A stretch of DNA of 64,000 nt from Cordia subcordata (Eukaryota; Streptophyta; Magnoliopsida; Boraginales; Cordiaceae), in assembly GCA_028554755.1 (NCBI GenBank), contig JAPTOF010000029.1, forward strand, positions 806,001 through 870,000, written 5' to 3'. Shown here in pieces: positions 13,095 through 24,234 of the stretch. The notes beneath the pieces are model-generated. The model was not told the DNA's origin. It saw only the letters and a program-made list of their open reading frames with translations, and did no database searches. Every line of letters begins with the position of its first letter. Position 1 is the first letter of the stretch. The translations under genes were made by a program, and so were the position numbers.

Positions 13095-14733
13095 TGATAC
13101 CGCTATTTGAGCACAAGCCTAAATAGCCCGCAAGTGCACGGGACGTGTGTAGTACAGTGTGTGCAAGTGCAGGGTCGAATCCACAGGGAGGCTACCTTAG
13201 TTTAGTCTCTATGTGCTCGAGTGCCTTAAACTAGCTACGTGCGTGTGTGTACTTACTTTGGGAAGGAAGGGAGCTCGAAAAAAGGAAAATAACAACTAAT
13301 CTATGGAGGAACTTAAAGGAGCCAAACTAAGGAAGAAAACACTAATAAAGAAGAAGGGGGCCTAGGGTGATTGCATTGCGCTAGACTTGGGCTATGATAA
13401 CGAATGAGGTCTATCTAAGGCTCGGGACTTCTATTGCCGTTGTGTTGATCGGGGGTTCTCCTAACCAATACTAGTGGTTTAACCCGTTAGCTGGATTTAA
13501 AGCTAAGGGCCAATCCCTCCTAGCCTACGCAATCCGTGCTCAGAACTTATCCTCTTGGCTGGATTTAAAGCCAAGGACTAGCACCTAAACACTACGTGAC
13601 ATTAAAGCTCGATTAACCAACACTAACGTGAGTGAGGGGTACTCTAGTCTAGGTTAACTTATCCACTTGGCTGGATTTAAAGCCAAGGACTAGCACCTAA
13701 ACTCGACTAAGCAAAGCATGTAACCTATTAGCTGAATTTAAAGCTAAAGCCTACTCTACTAAGCAAGGCCATGAGATTAAGCACAATCACATCACCCAAA
13801 TAAGTAGATAAGAGCATTTTAAGCAAAAATAACACATGCATATTCATTTAGGCATTTTAACAAACACATAGACATGTTTGATTTCCAATACATAGACATA
13901 TTGAATCATGCCATAAATTTATGTAAATAAACATGTATTAAAAGCCAAAGATCTACACAAATCCATTATTCAAAGCCCTATTCTAATATACAACAACAAT
14001 CAACCCTAAATCTAGCCTAATCTAGCAACATATTTACAAGAAATAGAGAAAGAACAAGAAGAACTTCCCTAAATTCTTGCTTCCAAATCCATGCAAATCC
14101 TTCAAATCTTTGTTTAATGCTTCAATCCTAGCTTGGTGTGGGGTTTATATGGTGGTTTAAGGTGTTTTATAAAGTGGGTAAAGGGTTAGGGTTTATTAGA
14201 ATTTTAAGAAATAAAAGTTCCTCCTCTGAAAATGAGCTGAAACGAGCTTTTTATGGATCTCTTCAGCGAACAGCCAGTCGACCTAGCCGGTCGACCGGCT
14301 CCTCTTTCTTGCTCGACCGGCTTCAATCATGATGCTTTCTGGACTAGTCGATCGACCTAGCCGGTCGACCGGCTTCTTGAGGAACTCGACCGGCTTCAAT
14401 CTTTTATTCTCTGGAGCGGTCGGTCGACCTCGACGGTTGACCGGCTCTTCTTCTAAGTCGATCGGCTGGATCAGAATGATCTCTTCCTTATTTCTTTTCT
14501 TCCAGTCTTCATCCGTTAGCTCATTTCTTCCTCGCATCAGCTTGAACCCTTCCAAAACACTCCTAAAACATGGAATATAACACTTAGTATAGTATTTATG
14601 TACCTAAATACATTATGTACAAATATTAAAAAATATGCATAAACTTTATACTAAGCACACTCAATTATACTCTAAACACCCTTAAATATGCATGCAAAAA
14701 CTAGATGCAAACATGCACAAATGTCATACATCA
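13095..14733 (-). repeat. E1 5' LTR (1639 bp)
   Basis: It runs from TGATACCGC (13095) to CATACATCA (14733) on the + strand and is collinear with the 3' LTR. The palindrome cluster GGTCGACCGG is most complete here (about 14272-14470). The four TTAAATCC-loop hairpins lie near 13490-13745. In element orientation the LTR starts TGATGT and ends TATCA. Confidence 0.93.
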
Positions 14734-14738
14734 GTTAT
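14734..14738. repeat. Target site duplication GTTAT, right copy (E1)
   Basis: Exact match to 7862-7866. Confidence 0.95.
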
Positions 14739-17700
14739 CATCTTTGGAGATAAGTGAATAAGGCTTTTTATAAGCCACTGTGTTTGTATATCCTCTCTTC
14801 TTGTCTTTGAGGCTTTGTGCACGTTGGCGAGGCAATGATAGTTGAGGGGGCACAAAGTATCAACATCCTGGGTGTGTGAGTTAGAATCCTAGGTGCGTTG
14901 TGGCTTGGCTACTTGGGAAATTCCCACAATGTACGAGGCCCCTTATGAGTTGATTGCATTATGTGATGAAAAATGGTGAAAATTTTTCAATTTCAATGCA
15001 TGTAGAGTCATTTATTTCTTTGTTGAGAAGTCGAGTTGGCTATTGTGATTGACTCTATTGATTTGTGAAAATGAGATGCATTGTGTGGAAATGAATAGAG
15101 TGGTTTGAAAGCTAAGTGTTGAAGGGGATGCCCTTCAAAGTTGTAGAGAGTGAGGGACCTTTAAAGAATGACCCTTGTAGCCACCCCATAGCTTAGTAGG
15201 AAAGAAAGTTGAAAAAGGGTTGCTGATGTGAGTGCCCCTTTTCTTGATTAGTTCTTTTTGATGTGCCTAAGCATTTCTTTTCCTTTGTTTTTGGGTAATT
15301 GCAATGCAAAGCATGAAAAATCCAAGAAAAAATTTGTAAAAGGCAAAAAGGTGCAAAAATATCAAAGAAAAAAGAAAAAAGAGAAGAAAAGAGAAAAAGT
15401 CAATGGCACCAAAAACTTTAGTGAATAAGTGACACAATGTTAACTTAGCACATGTTATCATCCTTGGAGATAAGTGAATAAGGCTTTTTATAAGCCACTG
15501 TGCTTGTATATCCTCTCTTCTTGTCTTTGAGGCTTTGTGCACGTTGGCGAGGCAATGATAGTTGAGGGGGCACAAAATATCAACATCCTGGGTGTGTGAG
15601 TTAGAATCCTAGGTGCGTTGTGGCTTGGCGACTTGGGAAATTCCCATAATGTACGAGGCCCCTTATGAGTTGATTGCATTATGTGATGAAAAATGGTGAA
15701 AATTTTTCAATTTCAATGCATGTAGAGTCATTTATTTCTTTGTTGAGAAGTCGAGTTGGCTATTGTGATTGACTCTATTGATTTGTGAATATGAGATGCA
15801 TTGTGGGGAAATGAATAAAGTGGTTTGAAAGCTAAGTGTTGGAGGGGATGCCCTTCAAAGTTGTAGAGAGTGACGGACCATTAAAGAATGACCCTTGTAG
15901 CCACCCCATAGCTTAGTAGGAAAGAATGTTGAAAAAGGGTTGCTGATGTGAGTGCCCCTTTCTTGATTAGTTCTTCTTGATGTGCCTAAGCATTTCTTTT
16001 CCTTTGTTTTTGGGTAATTGCAATGCAAAGCATGAAAAATCCAAGAAAAAATTTGTAAAAGGCAAAAAGGTGCAAAAATATCAAAAGAAAAAGAAAAAAG
16101 AAAAGAAAAGAGAAAAAGCCAAAGGTGCCAAAAACTTTAGTGAATAAGTGACACAATGTTAACTTAGCAAATGTTATCATCTTTGAAGATAAGTGACTAA
16201 GGGGTTTTACAAGCCACTGTGTTTGTATATCCTCTCTTCTTGTCTTTGAGGCTTTGTGCATGTTGGGCAGTCCATGATAGTTGAGGGGGCGCAAAATATC
16301 AAGATCCTGGATGTGTGAGTTAGAATGCTAGGTGCGTTGCCGCTTAGCTACTTGAGAAATTCCCAAGCAACGAGGCCTGTTATGAGTAGTTGCATTATGT
16401 GATGAAAAATGGTGACAAATTTTCAATTTCAATGCATGTAGAGTCATTTATTTCTTTGTTGAGAATTCGAGTTGGCTATTGTGATTGACTCTATTGGTTT
16501 GTGAATATGAGATGCATTGTAAGGAAATGAATATAGTGGTTTGAAAGCTAAGTCTTGGAGGGGATGCCCTTCAAAGTTATAGCGGCGAGGACCTTTAAAG
16601 AATGACCCTTCTAGCCACCCCATAGCTTAGTAGGAAAGAATGTTGAAAAGGGTTCTTGATGTGAGTGCCCCTTTCTTGATTAGTTCTTTTTGATGTCCCT
16701 AAGCATTTCTTTTCCTTTGTTTGTGGGTAAATGCAATGCAAAGCATGAAAAATCCAAGAAAAAATTTGTAAAAGGCAAAAAGGTGCAAAAATGTCAAAAG
16801 AAAAAGAAAAAGGAGAAGAAAAGAGAAAAAGCCAAAGGCATCAAAAACTTTTGTGAATAAGTGACACAATGTTAACTTAATACATGTTATCATCCTTGAA
16901 GATAAGTGAATAAGGCTTTTTATAAGCCACTGTGTTTGTATATCCTCCATTCTTGTCTTTGAGGCTTTGTGCACGTTGGGGAGGCAATGATAGTTGAGGG
17001 GACACAAAATATCAACATCCTGGGTGTGTGAGTTAGAATCCCAGGGGCGTTGTTGCTTGGCTACTTAGGAACTTCCCACAAGGTACGAGGCCCCTTATGA
17101 GTAGATTGCATTATGTTATGAAATATGGTGAAAATGTTTCAATTTCAATGCATGTAGAGTCATTTATTTCTTTGTTAAGAAGTCGAGTTGGCTATTGTGA
17201 TTGACTCTAATGATTTGTGAATATGAGATGCATTGTGTGGAAATGAATAAAGTGGTTTGAAAGCTAAGTATTGGAGGGGATGCCCTTCGAAGTTGTAGAG
17301 AGTGAGGGACCTTTAAAGAATGACCCTTGTAGCCACCCCAGAGCTTTGTAGGAAAGAAAGTTGAAAAAGCACTGCTGATGTGAGTGCCCCTTTCTTGATT
17401 ATTTCTTTTTGATGTGCCTAAGCATTTCTTTTCCTTTGTTTTTGGGTAATTGCAATGCAAAGCATGAAAAATCCAAGAAAAAATTTGTAAAAGGCAAAAA
17501 GGTGCAAAAATATCAAAAGAAAAAGAAAAAAGAAAAGAAAAGAGAAAAAGCCAAAGGTGCCAAAAACTTTAGTGAATAAGTGACACAATGTTAACTTAGC
17601 AAATGTTATCATCTTTGAAGATAAGTGACTAAGGGGTTTTACAAGCCACTGTGTTTGTATATCCTCTCTTCTTGTCTTTGAGGCTTTGTGCATGTTGGGC

Positions 17701-19123
17701 AGTCCATGATAGTTGAGGGGGCGCAAAATATCAAGATCCTGGATGTGTGAGTTAGAATGCTAGGTGCGTTGCCGCTTCGCTACTTGAGAAATTCCCGCAA
17801 GCAACGAGGCCTGTTATGAGTAGTTGCATTATGTGATGAAAAATGGTGACAAATTTTCAATTTCAATGCATGTAGAGTCATTTATTTCTTTGTTGAGAAT
17901 TCGAGTTGGCTATTGTGATTGACTCTATTGGTTTGTGAATATGAGATGCATTGTAAGGAAATGAATATAGTGGTTTGAAAGCTAAGTCTTGGAGGGGATG
18001 CCCTTCAAAGTTATAGCGAGCGAGGGACCTTTAAAGAATGACCCTTCTAGCCACCCCATAGCTTAGTAGGAAAGAATGTTGAAAAAGGGTTGCTGATGTG
18101 AGTGCCCCTTTCTTGATTAGTTCTTTTTGATGTCCCTAAGCATTTCTTTTCCTTTGTTTGTGGGTAAATGCAATGCAAAGCATGAAAAATCCAAGAAAAA
18201 ATTTGTAAAAGGCAAAAAGGTGCAAAAATGTCAAAAGAAAAGAAAAAGGAGAAGAAAAGAGAAAAAGCCAAAGGCATCAAAAACTTTTGTGAATAAGTGA
18301 CACAATGTTAACTTAATACATGTTATCATCCTTGAAGATAAGTGAATAAGGCTTTTTATAAGCCACTGTGTTTGTATATCCTCCATTCTTGTCTTTGAGG
18401 CTTTGTGCACGTTGGGGAGGCAATGATAGTTGAGGGGACACAAAATATCAACATCCTGGGTGTGTGAGTTAGAATCCCAGGGGCGTTGTTGCTTGGCTAC
18501 TTAGGAACTTCCCACAAGGTACGAGGCCCCTTATGAGTAGATTGCATTATGTTATGAAATATGGTGAAAATGTTTCAATTTCAATGCATGTAGAGTCATT
18601 TATTTCTTCGTTAAGAAGTCGAGTTGGCTATTGTGAATGACTCTATTGGTTTGTGAATATGAGATGCATTGTGAGGAAATGAATAGAGTGGTTTGAAAGC
18701 TAAGTCTTGGAGGGGATGCCCTTCAAAGTTGTAGCGAGCGAGGGACCTTTAAAGAATGACCCTTATAGCCACCCCAAAGCTTAGTAGGAAAGAATGTTGA
18801 AAAAGGGTTGCTGATGTGAGTGCCCCTTTCTTGATTAGTTCTTTTTGATATCCCTAAGCATTTCTTTTCCTTTGTTTGTGGGTAAATGCAATGCAAAGCA
18901 TGAAAAATCCAAGAAAAAATTTGTAAAAGGCAAAAAGGTGCAAAAATGTCAAAAGAAAAAGAAAAAATAGAAGAAAAGAGAAAATGCCAACGGCACAATA
19001 AACTTTTGTGAATAAGTGACACAATGTTAACTTAGCACATATTATCATCTTTGGAGATAAGTGAATAAGGCTTTTTATAAGCCACAGTGTTTGTATATCC
19101 TCTCTTCTTGTCTTTGAGGCTTT
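14739..19123 (+). repeat. Tandem ~718 bp satellite array, segment 2 (about 6 monomers)
   Basis: It continues the interrupted monomer after E1. Markers are at about 15217, 15938, 16650, 17368, 18087 and 18806. The subtype order is a-a-b-a-b-a. A two-monomer block is duplicated in tandem with an offset of 1432 bp: from about 15990 it matches from about 17420, including the shared rare variant AAGGGGTTTTACAAGCC. This indicates recent unequal exchange. Confidence 0.95.
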
Positions 19124-19128
19124 GTGCA
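19124..19128. repeat. Target site duplication GTGCA, left copy (E2)
   Basis: Repeated exactly at 25704-25708. Joining the flanks restores the monomer sequence TTTGTGCACGTTGGGG. Confidence 0.95.
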
Positions 19129-20597
19129 TGATGTGTGTCATTTGTGCATGTTTGCATCTAGTTTTTGCATGCATATTTAAGAGCGTTCAGAGTATAATTG
19201 AGTGCGCTTAGTATAAAGTTTATGCATATTTGTTAATATTTGTACATAATGTATTCAGGTGCATAAATACTATACTAAGTGTTATATTCCATGTTTTAGG
19301 AGTGTTTTGGAAGGGTTCAAGCTTATGCGAGGAAGAAATGAGCCAACGGATGAAGACAGGAAGAAATGAAATAAAGAAGAGATCATTCTGATCCAGCCGG
19401 TCGACTTAGAAGAAGAGCTGTGTGCGCTGAAGAAATCCATAAAAAGCTCGTTCCAGCTCATTTTCAGAGGAGGAACTTTTATTTCTTAAATCCTAATAAA
19501 CCCTAACCCTTTACCCACTTCATAAAACACCTTAAACCACCATCTAAACCCCACACCAAGCTAGGATTGAAGCATTAAACAAAGATTTGAAGGATTTGTA
19601 CGGATTTGGAAGCAAGAATTTAGGGAAGTTCTTCTTGTTCTTTCTTTATTTCTTGTAAATATGTTGCTAGATTAGGCTAGATTTAGGGTTGATAGTTGTT
19701 GTATATTAGATTAGGGCTTTGAATAATGGATTTGTGTAGATCTTTGGCTCTTAATACATGTTTATTTACATAAATTTATGGCATGATTCAATATGTCTAT
19801 GTATTGGAAATCAAACATGTCTATGTGTTTGTTAAAATGCCTAAGTGAATATGCATGTGTTATTTGTGCTTAAAATGCTCTTATCTACTTATTTGGGTGA
19901 TGTGATTGTGCTTAATCTCATGGCTTTGCTTAGTAGAGTAGGCTTTAGCTTTAAATCCAGCTAATAGGTTACATGCTTTGCTTACTCGAGTTTAGGTGCT
20001 AGTCCTTGGCTTTAAATCCAGCCAAGCGGATAAGTTAACCTAGACTAGAGTATCCCTCACTCACGTTAGTGTTGGTTAATCGAGCTTTAATGTCACGTAG
20101 TGTTTAGGTGATAGTCCTTGGCTTTAAATCCAGCCAAGAGGATAAGTTCTGAGCACGGATTGCGTAGGCTAGGAGGGATTGGCCCTTAGCTTTAAATCCA
20201 GCTAACGGGTTAAACCACTAGTATTGGTTAGGAGAACCCCCGATCAACACAACGGCAATAGAAGTCCCGAGCCTTAGATAGACCTCATTCGTTATCATAG
20301 CCCAAGTCTAGCGCAATGCAATCACCCTAGGCCCCCTTCTTCTTTATTAGTGTTTCCTTCCTTAGTTTGGCTCCTTTAAGTTCCTCCATAGATTAGTTGT
20401 TATTTTCCTTTTTCCGAGCTCCCTTCCTTCCCAAAGTAAGTACACACACGCACGTAGCTAGTTTAAGGCACTCGAGCACATAGAGACTAAACTAAGGTAG
20501 CCTCCCTGTGGATTCGACCCTGCACTTGCACACACTGTACTACACACGTCCCGTGCACTTGCGGGCTATTTAAGCTTGTGCTCAAATAGCGGTATCA
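19129..20597 (+). repeat. E2 5' LTR (1469 bp)
   Basis: Starts TGATGTGTGTC and ends GCGGTATCA. It contains four hairpins with an invariant TTAAATCC loop, listed separately. Confidence 0.95.
19945..20205 (+). promoter_or_regulatory. Four repeated hairpins with identical TTAAATCC loops in the E2 5' LTR
   Basis: 19945-19964 is TTAGCT/AGCTAA. 20005-20026 and 20117-20138 are CTTGGCT/AGCCAAG. 20186-20205 is TTAGCT/AGCTAA. All enclose TTAAATCC. The two stem types differ by a compensating pair (A-T versus G-C), which argues for selection on base pairing. The role is unknown; they could act in RNA packaging, dimerisation, translation or DNA binding. Confidence 0.7.
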
Positions 20598-20603
20598 AGT
20601 TTT

Positions 20604-20621
20604 TGGTGCTGTTGCCGGGGA
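20604..20621 (+). promoter_or_regulatory. E2 primer binding site, tRNA-Asp type
   Basis: TGGTGCTGTTGCCGGGGA, six bases after the 5' LTR and identical to E1. It matches the usual Athila/Tat tRNA-Asp site at 16 of 18 bases. Confidence 0.87.
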
Positions 20622-20767
20622 GGCACAGTATTGGTTTTTTGTGTGCTTTTGTGTTTGTGATTGGTTGTTTGTGTGTGCACTATCTTTACTTGCTTTCCAT
20701 TTTCTTGGAAAAAAAAATTTTAAAAAAAATTTAACTGTGAGGGGGTTTTACTTGTGATTCATTGAAT
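20622..20767 (+). other. E2 leader
   Basis: A short untranslated stretch with a GT-rich part and an A/T run near 20709-20731. No other feature is seen. Confidence 0.6.
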
Positions 20768-22714
20768 ATGACCGATCCTAATGCTTCTTGGTGGTCACTT
20801 GTATCCTCTTCCCCACCACCCGAAAGTGTCTCTTATGCATGTCGTTTGTGTGGAAGTTTCATGCATCCTACAGTTTTCTGTCCCCACGAGAATTCCCCAC
20901 ATAGGGTTAGTGCTACTAATGACCCCTATAGTCATGCAACATCTCATGCATCTTCATTTAGTAATCATGACTATAGGGATGCATATTCTTGTTATTGCAA
21001 TCATTGTGGAAGCCGTGCTCACTTTACTAGTGCTTGACCCACCTTCCACCCCTATCCCCAATCGCATGCAATGCCTTATGCCCCTAGCAATCATATGCCC
21101 ATGCATGCATCTACATCTAGCTATCATGATTCTAGGGAGCAACATCATGCATTTTCACAATGGGGTCAAGATGACTCTTTATTCCATTCACCTTCTAGTT
21201 TCGATTGTCTACCTTCAACACCTTATTTTTCCACCCATTACTCTCCCGAGTTTATGTGCAAAATGATTTTCAACATGACTACCCTTTTCACTCGGTTGAA
21301 CCCACTTTCGTTATGTCTACATTCGGAGCAACTAGATCAAATGCTTGAGCAATCCCAATCTCTCCTCCAATCTAACCAAGAACAACTTGAGAGTTTGAAG
21401 CGAGACACCAAATCTTTTGGTGTGTCCTTGGAGAGAGTGGTTGAGAGTGTGCAACTCATGAGTCAAAATGTTGAGATACCTTTAGAACGAGTTGATGGGA
21501 TAGAGATGAGACCTAACGATGAGGTGACTGAGGGTGGAAATGATGATGTATGGGAGAGACAACTAGAAAGAAAGGTTGATGGAGAGATAACATCTTGTAG
21601 TTAGGATGAAGATGAGCTTAATGATAACTTGGTTCTTGATGACTCTTATGATTATGTTTTAAAGAAAGTAGTACCCTATCCTCTTAAGCTTTCAACGTCT
21701 CCTATTGAGTCACATGAGCTTTTTCTTTCTCCTCATCCCACACATTCCGTACACATGGAGGTTGAGTTTTGTGTCGATAGTACTCAATTGCATTCCGAGT
21801 CGGCATTTAGGGAGTTTAGCGCGCATTCTCCCCTTGAGCATTCATGCATACATGATGAGGAATTCGTTGAGCCCCCAGTGCCCCCTCCATTAGTATTTAC
21901 CCCATATGAAAAGCATGATGGTGAGATGACACCCACTAGTGATGAATGTATTGATGAATTTAAAGAGACTGTAGCTAGTGAAGGTTTAAAGTCATCCACT
22001 AGGGAAGACAAGACATCAATTTCGGAGATTTTAGATGATAAGTTTCTTGGAGTTAAGAATCATGATGTTGAAGAGAATAGCAACTCTAAGAAGACACATA
22101 AGAAAGGAATTGATGTGCTTGGAAGAATGATCTATGGGTCTCTTTGGATGTTTGATGATTCATTGATGGAAATAGAGCCCATTAAGATCGAATCCACCCT
22201 TCGTGAGGAGTTAGAACGACCTAGGCTTGATCATGTTATATCTTGTGGAGAAGAAGAGTGTAGTACATCCACCTCCTATATCGTTGCTCCTTCTTCTTCA
22301 AATGTCGTTCCAACCCCTATTTCCCATTCCATTGAGTCTTCCTTTTTGGAGCTCATGTTTGTACCTTCATACATGGAACATTTTCATCTAGGGTTAGAAA
22401 GCACGTTTCCTATGTTGCATGCATTAGACCTATCTTTGACCTATGGGGAAAGTGTGTTCCTAGCCCTTGATTATGAGAAGAAGGCATTAGGGTGGCTAAT
22501 TATAGAGCAAGCGGGACATGATTCTTCACGTTTGAGCATGCTTCATTCCACACTTGCGCATTCATTTGATATTTTAGGGTGGGATCTTGAAAAGGGGTGC
22601 ACCATGCATTCATTGCCCCAACCTTTAATGCATGACCCATTTCCCTCTACATTCTGTGCTTTGATGATTATCCGGCAATTTGTGCCATGCAACTTTAGAC
22701 ATATTTTACTCTAA
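20768..22714 (+). pseudogene. E2 gag-like ORF with two CCHC zinc knuckles, two in-frame stops
   Basis: From the ATG at 20768 the same frame runs 649 codons to TAA at 22714, broken by TGA (21035-21037) and TAG (21602-21604; E1 has GAG there). Knuckle 1 is intact (CRLCGSFMHPTVFC, CX2CX4HX4C). Knuckle 2 (CNHCGSRAHFTSA) has the TGA exactly where its last Cys should be, as in E1. A 2 bp deletion relative to E1 just before the EQLDQ stretch puts both halves in one frame. After the knuckles come a coiled-coil-like Glu/Gln region and a long acidic Ser/Pro-rich tail that I do not recognise. Knuckles at the N-terminus without a preceding capsid domain suggest a truncated Gag. Confidence 0.62.
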
Positions 22715-22716
22715 CA

Positions 22717-22771
22717 TTGGTGCCCGGCTAGAGGCGTTAAATCCAGCGCTACTAAGAGGCACCCTAGGCTT
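22717..22771 (+). promoter_or_regulatory. Conserved post-coding motif in E2
   Basis: GAGGCGTTAAATCCAGCGCT followed by AGAGGCACCC, three bases after the stop. It shares the core TTAAATCCAGC with the LTR hairpins and resembles the post-pol motif of Athila/Tat-type elements. Confidence 0.55.
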
Positions 22772-23263
22772 GTTCATATTTTTCTTGTTTTTTTTGTCTT
22801 TATTTGCCTTTGCCTTTGTATATAGTAGATTAGTTTTCTTGTACTTATTCTTGCTTTGTACATAATAGATTAGATTGCTTTTGTTTATCTTACCTTTTTA
22901 TATTTTAGGATTTCTTTTGTTTATTTTCATTCTTAGTAGGTTAGATTTTTACTCCGTTACTTGTTCTTGCTCCTTTCCTTCATTTGTGCATCAATCCCTT
23001 ACCCCGTGTTTACATCCTTGTTTATCATTTCAAATGTCAATGTAATCTTGCATAGCATATCTTCTAATCTCTTCTTTGTTTTTTTGAGCATTAGTGCTTT
23101 CCACAAAAGATACAGGCTAGTAGATCATTGGATTGTCTTTGGCATTTGCGGACTACATAGAAACAAGGTTGTATCTATCCATCTTTTACTTGTCCTTATC
23201 TATCCCTCTCCGCACTCCCCATATGTGTTTCATGTTGATTGCTTGTCCTGTGGTTTTGTGATT
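22772..23263 (+). other. E2 3' untranslated region, proximal part
   Basis: T-rich and pyrimidine-rich with no credible ORF. It lies between the post-coding motif and the first PPT-like module. Confidence 0.6.
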
Positions 23264-23302
23264 TTTGCTTGAGGACAAGCAAAGTTTAGGTTTGGGGGTG
23301 TG
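23264..23302 (+). promoter_or_regulatory. Second (upstream) hairpin-PPT-like module in E2
   Basis: TTTGCTTG-AGGA-CAAGCAAA forms a perfect 8 bp stem (23264-23283), followed by GTTTAGGTTTGGGGGTGTGG. It is a near copy of the real PPT module 0.93 kb downstream and the left border of the monomer-like segment. Confidence 0.7.
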
Positions 23303-23379
23303 GTTGCTCATTTATTGTTTATATCATATATGGGATAGATTCGCTTGCCATATCTTACTTTTGCTTAAAATGTGTTCAA

Positions 23380-24070
23380 ATTTTTCAATTTTTTTTGCAT
23401 ATTTTGAGTTAGTTTATCTCCACGTTGGTTGGAGAGTTGGCTTTTGTTATTGACTTAATTGATTGGAGAAGATAAGGGTGTATTGTGGGGAGTAAATGGA
23501 GTGTAGGGTATAACCTAGACTTTGAAGAGAATCCTTTTGAAAATTGTGGGGAGTGAGTATTTCTAAGAATGCACCTTGTAGTTTCCCCACAACTTGGTTG
23601 GAAAAAGTGTTTTTAAAGGGTTGTTGATATGAGTGCCCATTCCTTGATTGGTTCTTTTAGTTTGCCTTAGCCTCTTCTTTTTCCTTTCTTTTTGTTCTAT
23701 TTATGTATTGAAAAAAAAAAACAAAAAATAAAAAAAAGAGAAAAAGAGAAAAGCCAAAAGGCAACAAAAAGATTGAGAAGTGAAGTATGTTGAATAAGTG
23801 TCAAGTGACATAATGTCAATTTGACACAAGTATCTCTTTTGTTCTTTCATGTGTTATGAATAAGGCTCTTACGTCAATGTGAGCCATTGTGATGTATCTT
23901 CTCTTTCTTGTATCTTTGGGGCTAAGTGCATATTGGGAGGCCATGTTAGTTGATAGAGCACGAAGTATCAACATCCCGAGTGCGTGAGTTGGAATCCTAA
24001 GTTTGTGGTGGTTCTAGCTACTTGGTGACATTCCAAAGAGGTGTGAGACCCCTTGTGATCAAAGGGAGGA
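23380..24070 (+). repeat. Single-copy homologue of the array monomer inside E2
   Basis: The blocks follow the same order as in the ~718 bp monomer: TTTTTCAATTT, GAGTTGGCTTTTGTTATTGAC-like, GTGGGGAGTGAG, CCTTGTAG..CCCCA, TTGTTGATATGAGTGCCC, the A/G run with AAAGCCAAAAGGCA, AATAAGGCTC..GAGCCATTGTG, GTATCAACATCC and GAGTTGGAATCCTA. Identity is moderate and gapped. E1 has the same segment. This is the main evidence that the satellite began as 3' UTR sequence. Confidence 0.85.
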
Positions 24071-24197
24071 TCCGAAAAAGACTAGGGAAGCCCTTACATG
24101 AAAAGAATGACCCCTTGTACCCCTTGGATGCGATAAGATAGCAAGTCAATGCAATTGGCAACTCTTTGAAAAGCATGAGGATAGACTTCATTTAGGC

Positions 24198-24234
24198 TTG
24201 CTTGAGGACAAGCAAGGGGAAGGTTTGGGGGTGT
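24198..24234 (+). promoter_or_regulatory. E2 polypurine tract with upstream hairpin
   Basis: Inverted repeat TTGCTTG-AGGA-CAAGCAA (24198-24215), then GGGGAAGGTTTGGGGGTGT directly before the 3' LTR. Confidence 0.88.

Larger units (their letters stand above)
7867..14733 (-). mobile_element. Element E1: non-autonomous Ty3/gypsy-type (family A) LTR retrotransposon, minus strand
   Basis: This 6867 bp element has two direct LTRs that both read TGATGT...TATCA in element orientation. It has a tRNA-Asp-like PBS next to the 5' LTR, a purine tract next to the 3' LTR and a 5 bp TSD. The internal region of about 3.6 kb encodes only a gag-like/acidic ORF; no protease, RT, RNase H or integrase motif is visible. 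It must therefore have been mobilised in trans. The PBS type, the post-coding motif at 10919-10972 and the hairpin-PPT module fit the Athila/Tat/Ogre side of Ty3/gypsy. That placement is from family knowledge, not from pol sequence. The LTRs differ by several indels, so it looks older than E2. Confidence 0.93.

Noticed and set aside
14283..14580. Open frames with repeated Arg/Gly-rich blocks in the E1 5' LTR
   Set aside because: These are translations of the palindrome cluster. The same region is missing in E2 LTRs.
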